Positions 32,383-40,465 of a stretch of 43,063 nt of DNA are shown piece by piece (position 1 is the first letter of the stretch; each line of letters starts with the position of its first letter). Below the pieces are notes generated by a model. That model made no database searches. It had not been told where the DNA came from and was given only the letters and a program-made list of their open reading frames with translations. Location of the stretch: contig UQBE01000013.1 of assembly GCA_900539155.1 (NCBI GenBank), positions 1 to 43,063 of the forward strand. The letters are read 5' to 3'. The DNA is from an uncultured Porphyromonas sp. (lineage in GTDB: Bacteria > Bacteroidota > Bacteroidia > Bacteroidales > Porphyromonadaceae). Both the position numbers and the translations under genes were made by a program.

Positions 32383-33774
32383 TTATTTAGTTAGTTTGGT
32401 GAGCCACTCGGTGATTAGCTCCAGTACCTCGGGAGCGATTGTCTCGCTGATCTGATAGTACTCGCTCACGGCTCCTGTCGTCGCATGCTGCAAGAGGTGG
32501 TTCAGCCCCTCCAGCTTGCGCACTTGGCGTGGTGTCCCCGTCGGGAGACTCTGCTCGATGACGGGCAGATGCTTATCCGCTAGCACCTGTTGGTCTAGCG
32601 AACCATTGAGCGCCAGCACAGGGCAGTGCGTCTGCGCTATATCCCCCTTCGGATCATATTGCGTGAAGTAGATCAGCCAAGGGGTCAGTCCGTCGGCAAC
32701 CTTCTTGAGATCCAAAACCAATCCGATAGGCAGCTGGTAATGTCCCTCCGACAGCACCTTGGTGACCAAAGCCTCGCCACGCAAGTCGCTCTGAGTAGCT
32801 TGGTCAAAGGTTGCCACAGCAGCTCGCAGATACTCTGCGCGAAGCTCTTCTGGCACCTCCGCCTGAGTAAGGGCCAGGTCCATCTGGTCTTGTAAAACTT
32901 CCTTGCCCGGTAGCGTGCTACCCGCTAAGCTAATGATGAAGTCGGGTACGCCTCGAGCTGCTAGCATGAAGGCGATGGTACCGCCCTCGCTATGCCCCAG
33001 CACGCCCACCTTGTCGAAAGCCTTCCGACTGCGAAGGTAGCGAACCGCAGCTGCAGCATCGTCCGCTAGCGTTGCCGTGGTCGCCTCAGCGACACTAATT
33101 GAGTCTATATCGTCGTGGTAACCACGGTCGTCGTAGCGCAGCGTCGCTACTCCATGCCGTGCCAAGTAGTCCGCCAGCACAGCAAAGGGCTTATGCTCCG
33201 CAAGAGTCTCATCACGATCCTGTATGCCCGAGCCAGAGACAAAGAGCACGACCTGGCTCACACGGCTCCCCGCCTGATGCCCGACAGGATAGGTGAGCGT
33301 GCCGTGGAGCGGTGCCGTGCCATTGTAAAAGGTCACCTCCTCCGTCTCGTAGGGGTAGGGGAGCTGTGGCGTCTGCGGACGATTAGCCTTGGCAGGCTTG
33401 CTGGCCCGTACGAGTGTGAGCGGTAGCGACATACCGCCCTGAGCGAAGGTGCCCACGATGGTGTCGCTACTCGTTAGCTTTCCCTCATAGCGAACGTATA
33501 GGTTCGGTATGGTGATGACGATGCTCTCGGCAAGCTCGATTGTAGCCTCGATACCAGTCGCCATCTGCGACGGACTATCCATCGTGCAGTAGATAGTCTC
33601 TTGCTTATCTCTGAAGATGTTAAAGCGAAGGGGTAGCTCCGTGCCTGAAACTTGCAGGGTACCCTCCCAGATGCCGAGAGGAGCCGCCTGCCCTGTCTCT
33701 TGTTGCGCTGATAGGAGCAGTGCGCCACAGAGGTAGCAGCAGAGGAGTGTGAGTAGTTTGCGGATTGAGGTCAT
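32383..33774 (-). CDS. Exported alpha/beta hydrolase
   Basis: A 463-residue protein with a signal peptide (IRKLLTLLCCYLCGALLLSA). An N-terminal beta-rich domain (GIWEGTLQVSGTELPLRFNI, to about residue 110) precedes an alpha/beta hydrolase domain. The nucleophile elbow is GVLGHSEGGTIAF (G-x-S-x-G with Ser), the acid is probably Asp in LNGSLDQQV, and the His is in LEGLNHLLQH. It resembles secreted esterases or peptidase-S9-like hydrolases of Bacteroidetes; the substrate is unknown. The frame is open further upstream to 33936, overlapping ruvC, but the signal peptide fixes the start at 33774. It follows ruvC by 28 bp on the same strand. Confidence 0.88.
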   Translation of the reverse strand: MTSIRKLLTLLCCYLCGALLLSAQQETGQAAPLGIWEGTLQVSGTELPLRFNIFRDKQETIYCTMDSPSQMATGIEATIELAESIVITIPNLYVRYEGKLTSSDTIVGTFAQGGMSLPLTLVRASKPAKANRPQTPQLPYPYETEEVTFYNGTAPLHGTLTYPVGHQAGSRVSQVVLFVSGSGIQDRDETLAEHKPFAVLADYLARHGVATLRYDDRGYHDDIDSISVAEATTATLADDAAAAVRYLRSRKAFDKVGVLGHSEGGTIAFMLAARGVPDFIISLAGSTLPGKEVLQDQMDLALTQAEVPEELRAEYLRAAVATFDQATQSDLRGEALVTKVLSEGHYQLPIGLVLDLKKVADGLTPWLIYFTQYDPKGDIAQTHCPVLALNGSLDQQVLADKHLPVIEQSLPTGTPRQVRKLEGLNHLLQHATTGAVSEYYQISETIAPEVLELITEWLTKLTK

Positions 33775-33802
33775 AGGTTCTGTTGTTATGGTTATGTTTC
33801 GC

Positions 33803-34381
33803 TTAGAGGCCGTGCACTTTGTTGGGGTTGGCTTTGATAAACTCCTTCCAGCTCTTGGCACTCTCGTTGGACGTAGCCACCGCATTAGAAGTTTGCAGGA
33901 AGTGACAGTAGGCGACCGCCAAGCCGTCGGTCGCATCGAGCTTCTCGGGCATCAGTTCGGCGGGAATGCGCAGTACCCGCTGGAGCATCGTTGCCACCTG
34001 CTCTTTGGAAGCTTGCCCTGTACCAGTGATCGCCTGCTTGACACGCATCGGCACATACTCCGCGATGGGTATGTCTCGACTCAGAGCCGCCGCCATAGCG
34101 ACCCCCTGCGCCCGCCCCAGCTTGAGCATCGACTGCACATTCTTGCCATAGAAAGGTGCTTCCAGAGCCATCTCGTCAGGTAGGAATTCATCGATTAGCC
34201 CCGCTACCCGCTTGTAGATGCGTCCCAGACGGGTGTAGTGGTCCTCGTAACGGCTCAGCTCGATCACCCCCATGGTGAGCATCTCGGCATGCTGCCCCCG
34301 CACGGAGAGCAGCCCATAGCCCATCACGATGGTGCCGGGGTCGATGCCTATCAGGATGCGCTCGCCTCGTGACTTGCTCAT
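33803..34381 (-). CDS. ruvC: Holliday junction resolvase RuvC
   Basis: Endonuclease that cuts Holliday junctions in step with RuvAB. Acidic residues are placed as in the family: Asp in LIGIDPGTIVMGYG near residue 14, Glu in ALEAPFYGKNVQSML near 75, and the C-terminal Asp pair in LDATDGLAVAYCH near 150. GQASKEQVATMLQRVL is also typical. The ATG at 34381 overlaps the stop of the DUF4286 gene (34378-34381) and gives 192 residues. A longer open frame to 34462 is not used. Confidence 0.95.
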   Translation of the reverse strand: MSKSRGERILIGIDPGTIVMGYGLLSVRGQHAEMLTMGVIELSRYEDHYTRLGRIYKRVAGLIDEFLPDEMALEAPFYGKNVQSMLKLGRAQGVAMAAALSRDIPIAEYVPMRVKQAITGTGQASKEQVATMLQRVLRIPAELMPEKLDATDGLAVAYCHFLQTSNAVATSNESAKSWKEFIKANPNKVHGL

Positions 34382-34707
34382 AGTGCAATCTGTCTCATTG
34401 GGGTGACATGGTATAGGACGCGCTCGCCAAAGGTCTTGCCCAACAGCTCCAGACGCTCGCATAGTACCTCAGAGAGGTAGTGCTCTACATCTCGCTCCTG
34501 CTCTAGGGAGATGAGCAGAGCTAGGACCATATCATCCATCGGCTGCGCCATCTCTACGACAGGCGCCTGTGCCATTACCTCCAGGAGATCCACCTGCGCG
34601 ACGCCCTCATCGCCACGTAGCTGTGGCACCAGCGTGGTGCGTAGGAAATGGTCGAGGAGCTGATACTCCTGAGCTTTGACAAAGAGGGATATATTAACTC
34701 GGTACAT
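34378..34707 (-). CDS. DUF4286 family protein
   Basis: A 109-residue cytosolic protein of a small Bacteroidetes family. Known members start MxxxNxT and have a dimeric ferredoxin-like shape (MYRVNISLFVKAQEYQLLDH and LLISLEQERDVEHYLSEV here). Function unknown. It overlaps ruvC by 4 bp (ATGA) and heads the DUF4286-ruvC-hydrolase unit behind its own promoter. Confidence 0.85.
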   Translation of the reverse strand: MYRVNISLFVKAQEYQLLDHFLRTTLVPQLRGDEGVAQVDLLEVMAQAPVVEMAQPMDDMVLALLISLEQERDVEHYLSEVLCERLELLGKTFGERVLYHVTPMRQIAL

Positions 34708-34761
34708 AAGAATCTGTTGTTAACTAGGGAAAATGTCGTATGACAGACTAGCCATACATCA

Positions 34762-34769
34762 CAAAGGTA
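34762..34769 (-). promoter_or_regulatory. Promoter -7 element for DUF4286-ruvC
   Basis: CAAAGGTA on the plus strand, TACCTTTG on the minus strand, about 55 bp before the start codon. Confidence 0.6.
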
Positions 34770-34815
34770 GTGAAAAAAGCCCCTCCTCTCCGTGATCCCT
34801 CTGCATCTCCTCCAC

Positions 34816-34879
34816 GGAGAAAAGCAATAAAACTTCGGAAGAATCAAGTCATAAGTCCGAAGAGTTTCGCCTTTTCTCC
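34816..34879. repeat. Large hairpin beside array E
   Basis: GGAGAAAAG (34816-34824) pairs with CTTTTCTCC (34871-34879). Inside, AAACTTCGGA pairs with TCCGAAGAGTTT (one bulge). The left arm contains AAAACTTCGGAAGAA, a variant of the TTCGGAGGAA module in arrays B and D. Confidence 0.7.
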
Positions 34880-34882
34880 CCA

Positions 34883-34976
34883 AGAACAGAAGAGTTCCTT
34901 CCTTGGAACTAAAAAGTTCCTCCGCTGGAACTCGAAAGTTCCTCCCTTGGAACTAAAAAGTTCCAAAAGGGGAACT
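34883..34976. repeat. 22-bp periodic palindrome array E (GGAACT/AGTTCC)
   Basis: Units start at 34883, 34905, 34927, 34949 and 34971, exactly 22 bp apart. Units 2-4 are GGAACT-4-AGTTCC plus a 6-bp spacer. Unit 1 is degenerate and unit 5 is a half unit followed by another GGAACT. Alternative dyads across the spacers (AGTTCC-6-GGAACT) are equally good. The palindrome word is the one found once in array A. Apart from this, the hairpin at 34816-34879 and the hairpins at 35091-35209, the gap 34708-35238 holds nothing I can name. Confidence 0.88.
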
Positions 34977-35090
34977 GTCTTTGGAACTCGTATATGATTC
35001 GAAGATAGCACGATACGACTGGTCAAATCACTTGAGTAGCCCATTGTCGTACAGCAATACAAGTATCGATAATTGTAAACTTTAACGGGG

Positions 35091-35115
35091 AGTGACGCAC
35101 GAGCCGTGCGTCACT
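35091..35115. terminator. Perfect hairpin downstream of tgt
   Basis: AGTGACGCACG (35091-35101) / CGTGCGTCACT (35105-35115) with a 3-nt loop. It is the second of two hairpins downstream of tgt (minus strand); its GAGCCGTGC word is repeated in the other hairpin. Confidence 0.6.
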
Positions 35116-35167
35116 ACAAAGGGCTATAGGTCTCGCTTTGACACAACGGACGCTTTCCCGCTATACA

Positions 35168-35209
35168 GCGAGCCGTGCCTCCCTGCTGAGTGGGGGAAGC
35201 ACGGCTCGC
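35168..35209 (-). terminator. Hairpin terminator after tgt
   Basis: GCGAGCCGTGC (35168-35178) / GCACGGCTCGC (35199-35209) with TCCC/GGGA inside, 30 bp after the tgt stop on the minus strand. The following T tract is weak. Confidence 0.7.
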
Positions 35210-35238
35210 GTCTCTGATGACGTATGAAGAGACGACCG

Positions 35239-36369
35239 CTACAAGCGGCGGGTGAGGGCGGGTAGCACGCTGCGCATCCAGTCGGTGTAGTCGCCTGCCA
35301 CGATGTGGTCGTGCGCTTGATTGACCAGGTCAAGGTAGAAAGCGATGTTGTGGATACTGGCCAGCGTGAGCCCTGTAATCTCCTGCGCCTTAAAGAGGTG
35401 GTAGAGGTAGGCGCGGGTGTAGCGGTGGTCGGTCGATGCGGTGCCCTCGGGGTCTATCGGCTCGTGACAGGTGCGCCACTTGGCATTGCGTATGTTTATG
35501 GTGCCTTGCCAGGTGAAGAGCTGACCATTGCGGGCGTTGCGTGTGGGCATGATGCAGTCAAACATATCGACTCCTCGCGCGATGCCCTCTAGTATGTTGG
35601 CTGGCGTACCGACGCCCATGAGGTAGCGCGGTTTATCCTTGGGGAGGATGCTATTGGTCAGCTCGATCATCTCGTACATCTTGTCGGTAGGCTCGCCGAC
35701 GGCTAGTCCGCCGATGGCATTGCCAGGGGCACCTAGCGAGGCTATATGCTCGGCCGCTCGACGTCTGAGATCGGGGTAGACACATCCCTGCACGATTGGG
35801 AAGAGTGCCTGCTCGTAACCATAGAGTGGCGGCGTATGCTCGAGGTGCTTGATGCAGCGGTCGAGCCACTGCTCGGTGGTGTCTAGCGACTGCTTGGCAT
35901 AGGCGTAGCTAGCATCTCCTGGGCAGCACTCGTCGAAGGCCATCATAATGTCCGCTCCGATGGCACGCTCTATCTCCATAACCCGCTCGGGGGTGAAGAG
36001 GTGCTTGGAGCCGTCGATGTGCGAGGCGAAGGTGACACCCTCGGGCGTGATGCGCCGCATAGCTGCTAGCGAGAAGACTTGGTAGCCTCCACTATCGGTC
36101 AGAATGGGTTTGCTCCAGGTGCCAAAGCGGTGCAGGCCGCCTACCTCTTTGAGTATCTCTATGCCGGGACGTAGGTAGAGGTGGTAGGTATTGCCGAGGA
36201 TGATCCGCGCATCGGTCTCCTGCTCCATCTGCTCCATCGTGACCGCCTTGATGGCTCCAGCGGTACCCACGGGCATAAAGACGGGGGTCTGTATATCTCC
36301 GTGGGCGGTCTTGATGACTCCAGTGCGTGCGTCGCTATGGGGGCAGGTATGGTCTATGGTAAACTGCAT
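35239..36369 (-). CDS. tgt: Queuine tRNA-ribosyltransferase
   Basis: Exchanges guanine-34 for preQ1 in tRNAs with GUN anticodons. Seen: TPVFMPVGTAGAIKAVTMEQ, ILGNTYHLYLRPG, LTDSGGYQVFSLA with the catalytic Asp, ALFPIVQGCVYPDLR, GLAVGEP, and the second Asp in DMFDCIMPTRNARNGQLFTW. 376 residues, full length. The zinc site that in the E. coli enzyme is CxCxxC...H is replaced by DPEGTASTDHRYTRAYLYHL, with no Cys. I believe Bacteroidetes Tgt proteins commonly share this. Last gene of the nfnA-nfnB-priA-OMP-tgt run, 12 bp after the OMP gene. Confidence 0.94.
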   Translation of the reverse strand: MQFTIDHTCPHSDARTGVIKTAHGDIQTPVFMPVGTAGAIKAVTMEQMEQETDARIILGNTYHLYLRPGIEILKEVGGLHRFGTWSKPILTDSGGYQVFSLAAMRRITPEGVTFASHIDGSKHLFTPERVMEIERAIGADIMMAFDECCPGDASYAYAKQSLDTTEQWLDRCIKHLEHTPPLYGYEQALFPIVQGCVYPDLRRRAAEHIASLGAPGNAIGGLAVGEPTDKMYEMIELTNSILPKDKPRYLMGVGTPANILEGIARGVDMFDCIMPTRNARNGQLFTWQGTINIRNAKWRTCHEPIDPEGTASTDHRYTRAYLYHLFKAQEITGLTLASIHNIAFYLDLVNQAHDHIVAGDYTDWMRSVLPALTRRL

Positions 36370-36381
36370 GAGGCCAGTTGG

Positions 36382-37764
36382 TTAAATCTTTAGGTCGAAG
36401 CCGATGGTCAGCATCTCGTAAATCTGCAGACGAGATTTATTCTCAGGGGTGAGCGGTACAGCATCATCGTAGCGTAGCAGGACGTTGATACGGGTGGAGA
36501 TGTAGCGGCTGAAGGCAAAGACGAGTGAGTTCTCAAACTCCGTCTCGACACGCTTGTAGCTGGTATTGTAGTAGAGTCGCGACTCCCAAGCGAAGGTGTC
36601 GGTGAAGTCCCAAATCATATTGGCGCGAAGCATAGAGCCGATAGCACTGTAGATGTTTTTGCCCTCCTCAAAGCCATGGCGGGTCATATCTATATCCTTG
36701 CGTGCAGACCACTTGAAGTCATAAGCTAGGGGTGCAATGTTGAGATCGAGTCGGAAGCGACGCCCGTAGTAGGTTTTGGACTTGTTGTCTACGACCCACT
36801 TCATACCGAGACCCGCGGTGAGTGTGAGTGGTGAGGCAAAGGCGGAGTAGATTACCGTCTTATCCTCTGACCGCTGCTCGAAGGCTTGCGTGCGAGCCTC
36901 TACATCTAGTGAGTAGTACCACCCCTTGAAGGCTTTGATGCCTAGGTTGCTACGTAGGCGGAGGAGGTCATCAGAAACGTTGTACCCCTGGAGCGAGTCA
37001 CGTATCTCGGCATTGAGTCCGAGACGCCACTCGAGCTCGTTGAGCCAGTTGACCTTGTCCTTTTCGTAGCTCAGACGGAGGAGCTGCTTGCTGTGGAGGG
37101 CGAGGGCACTGTTACCACCCTTGTGCCAGTTAGGCGAGATGTAGGTTTGGCTAAACTGTATGTTGCTCTCTAGTCCTGGGAACCAGTACTTTCGCCCGAG
37201 TGTTACCCCGTGCAGCTGGTCTGACGCATCAACGCCGGCAAAGGGCGTATTGATGGTTCCTGCTACGATAGGCTTCGAGCTCCCGACGGTGGTTATATCG
37301 ATGCGGTGTGCTAGCAGGTCACCCTCTCGACGAGTGATGAGTGTGGGGGTGGCAAGCTTGAGCTGGTTGACGCTTTGCAAGCTACGCTCGTAGTATTGTT
37401 GTAAGAGGGGGAGCTGTAGCTCCTCGTTTTGCAGTGCTGTGGCGATTGGGTCGCTTTTGCTCACTAAGCTGGGGGTTAGATCTAGGGAAAGCTCGGGAGC
37501 TTGGTCAGTAGAGATGATGCTCACGGCCGACGAGAGGGGAGCTTGCAGCAGTAGGGTGGTGGGGAGTACCTCTTTGGGTAGTGGAGCCACGGGGTTGGAG
37601 CGGTTGAGGAGGTACTGCACCTTGAGGGTCGTAAGCTCGACGGGCGCCGTGACGCTGTCAGCCTCGCTCTGGTCGCCTGCCGTGTGAGTTACCTGTGCTG
37701 ACAGAGGGTGTAGCCCGAGGAGGGCAACGAGTGATAATAAGAGGGTAAAGCGATAGTGATACAT
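36382..37764 (-). CDS. Outer membrane protein, DUF3078-like
   Basis: A 460-residue protein with a signal peptide (YRFTLLLSLVALLGLHPLSA). Its second half is rich in amphipathic beta strands alternating with turns, as in an outer membrane barrel: NIQFSQTYISPNWHKGGNSA, LNELEWRLGLNAEIRDSLQG, and a final IYEMLTIGFDLKI. The SPNWHKGGNSAL segment is what I associate with DUF3078 of Bacteroidetes. Function unknown. The open frame reaches 37833, but the signal peptide places the start at 37764. It lies between priA and tgt. Confidence 0.85.
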   Translation of the reverse strand: MYHYRFTLLLSLVALLGLHPLSAQVTHTAGDQSEADSVTAPVELTTLKVQYLLNRSNPVAPLPKEVLPTTLLLQAPLSSAVSIISTDQAPELSLDLTPSLVSKSDPIATALQNEELQLPLLQQYYERSLQSVNQLKLATPTLITRREGDLLAHRIDITTVGSSKPIVAGTINTPFAGVDASDQLHGVTLGRKYWFPGLESNIQFSQTYISPNWHKGGNSALALHSKQLLRLSYEKDKVNWLNELEWRLGLNAEIRDSLQGYNVSDDLLRLRSNLGIKAFKGWYYSLDVEARTQAFEQRSEDKTVIYSAFASPLTLTAGLGMKWVVDNKSKTYYGRRFRLDLNIAPLAYDFKWSARKDIDMTRHGFEEGKNIYSAIGSMLRANMIWDFTDTFAWESRLYYNTSYKRVETEFENSLVFAFSRYISTRINVLLRYDDAVPLTPENKSRLQIYEMLTIGFDLKI

Positions 37765-37836
37765 GAATACTACTCGGGGAACTCTAATAAGGTAATAAGA
37801 CTTCACGATAGCACTGAGGGATTGGCTTGTCACCTG

Positions 37837-40440
37837 CTAGAGGGGATCTACATCGCAGTAAATCTGCACTCTCCGAGCTTGGATAGCACTCTTCTGTATC
37901 GTGGAGATAATATGAGAAATCTGCCTTCGCACCTCTCGCCAGGGGCTAGAGGGACGAATTCTCGTGCAAATATAGCGAATATGGCGCATACGCACCCAAG
38001 AGACGTAGGGCGCATTGGGCTCAGAAGCTTGCCAGAGTGGCTGAAAGGGTTCCGCCTGCATCGCACGTGCTAGCGCAGCTGCGGTGTAGCAGACATCTCC
38101 CTCGGAGGCTCCTCGTATGTAAACGTAGATGAGGCGCACATAGGGGGGAAAGTGGAGGTACTCACGCTCTGCTAGCTCGCCTATACCATAAGGCTCTGCC
38201 GTGTCACCGCCCTGCAGGCTCTCGAGGAGGGGTGTGTCGGTCTGATAGCTCTGTATGTAGAGCTGCGCTGAGGGGTAGTTGCTCCCAAAGCGACTGAGTG
38301 CGGCATAGGCCCGCTCGTTGGCTCTGAAGTCCTCGCCCACGATCAGCTGGTCTAGGTTTGCCAAGCCAATGAGCCCTACATTGCGGATGGCATCTAGATA
38401 GATAAGACTTGAGGTGCCGACTAGTATGGTTGGCTCGTCGCTACGTATCAGCTGACGCATCCGTTGCTGCGCCTCCTTATTATAGTATTGCGAGGCACTG
38501 AGCTCTAGGATGGGAACCTCTGTCGGGATGAAGAGCGTGAGCTCCTCAGCGATACGCTCTACCCCGTAGCCCTGTATGCTAAAGGCTCCCCGGCTGTTGT
38601 CTATCGCAACTTCACTCTTGTCTAGTGGAACCTGGTCACTCTGATGACAATGAGGACAGATGCGAGGAGCAGACGCTGTGAAGCCGCAGTAGCTACAGCT
38701 GACGCTCTGCGTGGACTTGTGGTAGACCAATCCTACATCGCAGTTGGGACACTGGAGCGTCTTCTGACAATGTCTACAGACGAGGTGTGGAGCGTAGCCC
38801 CGACGATTGAGTAGGAGGATGCTTTTGCGTCCTGCTTGGCACTGCTCGAGGAGGGCTTTGCGTAGCTCGATGGAGAGCATTTGCCCCCAAGGGAGCTTGC
38901 CCTGCTTGCGTTGTAGGGATAGGTCGATCAGCTCGAAGGGACGTGGCGCTCTTGGAGTGGTAGTGGTCGATGTATCAAGCTGATTAAGCGAACGGTAGTA
39001 TCCCCGCTCTACGTTGTATAGTGCCTCGGCAGAGGGGGCGACGGTAGTCAGTAGGAGAGGCGTCTGGCTGCTCTTGCAGGCGACGACAGTCAGGTCACGC
39101 GCATGATAGCGCGGGGCAGGCTCGGACTGCTTGTAGCGGTTGCTCTCCTCGTCGGTGACGATGACGAGGTCACAGTGCGAGAGAGGTAGGAGGCTACCCA
39201 TGCGAGAGGTGAGGACGATGAGTCCACGCTCTCGGTGTGTCAGCCCGAGGAGTCTAGCACGTAGCGCCATCCGCTCAGCGTCTGTCGTGGAGGAGCTGTA
39301 GAGGACGAGGTCAAAGGGCGTCGCCCGTCGTCTCTCTCCGCTGCCTCTGGCTAGTTGCTGCAGGGCATTGTAGAGTAGGCTTTGGTCAAAGAGGAAGAGC
39401 TGTGGCACATAGATAGTTACCTGTCCTGCAGGGTTGCGCTGGAGCATCTGCTCGACCATCGAGACGACCAGTTCTATTTGCTCTTCATTGCTTGTAGCTT
39501 GGTAAAGTACGGGTTTGGTCGTTTCGCCGATGAGACTCTCGAAGAGCTGACTCTGTCGCTGCTCTCCTGAGGCTGAGGCGGTACGCTGTGCTGTGGGGCG
39601 TATGAGCGGATCGGCAAGTGTCGCAGTCTCTCGTAGTACGCCCCGCTTGATGAGCGTACGGAGTGTGGCCTGCCGATTGGTGTCTCTCCCGACGAGTGTC
39701 TCTCGGAGTAGGGGCGTGTCGAGTGGCAGCTCATGCTGGTAGAGGAGGTCTATCAGCTGCTCTACCATAGCTCTCTGTGCCTTGGCGCGGGAGAGGCTCT
39801 CGACAAGCTCGGAGAGCGCCTCCTCAGAGCATAGCTCCTCGACAAACTGCACGGCTGGCGAGCCAACCTGCACAGAGCGGCTGTAACGAGGTATAGACTC
39901 ACTACCGATGAGTACACCAGCGTGCAGGAGTCGGTCTATCTCGGGGTAGATACGGTCGCCAAGGATCTTCGCCAGCTTGCTCACCTTCGCCTGATGTCCT
40001 CGCATGGAGAGCAGCTCACAGCGTATCTCTTCCGATAGTTCGGTCACTTTGTAGTCGGTCGCTTGATCGCCCTCGGTCGTTTCGTCTGGCTCCCGCCACG
40101 CTACCTGTGTCTCACTAGAGGGTAGGTAGCTACTCGGTATAGCGGCGGTGAGCCAGGCTCCCAGCGAACAGATGTAATAGGCGGCTCCCCAGCGCCAGAG
40201 CTCTATCTCCCTAGAGGTAACAATCGCCTCACGATCGGGTAGGGCTATAATAGACTTCAGCTGACCGAGAGGTCTGTCCGACTCCTCGATCAGCTGAGAT
40301 ATGATAGCGTAATAGTAGCGCTTACTGCCAAACTGCACTAGCGCACGCATACCGACCCTCGCCTGTTCACACAGCGCCTCGGGTACACGATAAGTGTACT
40401 CCTCCTCGATGGCTAGGGGTAGGATGATGCGCGCCAGCAT
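37837..40440 (-). CDS. priA: Primosomal protein N' (PriA), apparent pseudohelicase
   Basis: PriA recognises stalled forks and D-loops and reloads the replicative helicase. The 867-residue product keeps the N-terminal DNA-binding start (ARIILPLAIEEEYTYRVPEA), the PRYHARD motif near 444, all eight zinc cysteines (CRHC, CPNC, CSYC, CPHC, residues about 555-598), DFRANERAYA near 704 and the C-terminal FPPYVRLIYV. The helicase motor looks lost. The Walker A region (normally GVTGSGKTE) reads YQATSNEEQ near 313, DEEH is DEES near 430, the KGHDFP region is LIYLDAIRN, and QVAGRAGR is replaced by LSRFGSN near 715. It lies 25 bp after nfnB. Confidence 0.9.
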   Translation of the reverse strand: MLARIILPLAIEEEYTYRVPEALCEQARVGMRALVQFGSKRYYYAIISQLIEESDRPLGQLKSIIALPDREAIVTSREIELWRWGAAYYICSLGAWLTAAIPSSYLPSSETQVAWREPDETTEGDQATDYKVTELSEEIRCELLSMRGHQAKVSKLAKILGDRIYPEIDRLLHAGVLIGSESIPRYSRSVQVGSPAVQFVEELCSEEALSELVESLSRAKAQRAMVEQLIDLLYQHELPLDTPLLRETLVGRDTNRQATLRTLIKRGVLRETATLADPLIRPTAQRTASASGEQRQSQLFESLIGETTKPVLYQATSNEEQIELVVSMVEQMLQRNPAGQVTIYVPQLFLFDQSLLYNALQQLARGSGERRRATPFDLVLYSSSTTDAERMALRARLLGLTHRERGLIVLTSRMGSLLPLSHCDLVIVTDEESNRYKQSEPAPRYHARDLTVVACKSSQTPLLLTTVAPSAEALYNVERGYYRSLNQLDTSTTTTPRAPRPFELIDLSLQRKQGKLPWGQMLSIELRKALLEQCQAGRKSILLLNRRGYAPHLVCRHCQKTLQCPNCDVGLVYHKSTQSVSCSYCGFTASAPRICPHCHQSDQVPLDKSEVAIDNSRGAFSIQGYGVERIAEELTLFIPTEVPILELSASQYYNKEAQQRMRQLIRSDEPTILVGTSSLIYLDAIRNVGLIGLANLDQLIVGEDFRANERAYAALSRFGSNYPSAQLYIQSYQTDTPLLESLQGGDTAEPYGIGELAEREYLHFPPYVRLIYVYIRGASEGDVCYTAAALARAMQAEPFQPLWQASEPNAPYVSWVRMRHIRYICTRIRPSSPWREVRRQISHIISTIQKSAIQARRVQIYCDVDPL

Positions 40441-40465
40441 AGGCAGAGCTACTGGCTGTGCTAAG

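Noticed and set aside
33775..33936. N-terminal extension of the alpha/beta hydrolase into ruvC
   Set aside because: It would overlap ruvC and bury the signal peptide that begins at 33774.
34383..34462. Longer RuvC start
   Set aside because: It would overlap the DUF4286 gene widely; the ATGA overlap at 34378-34381 and the family start favour 34381.
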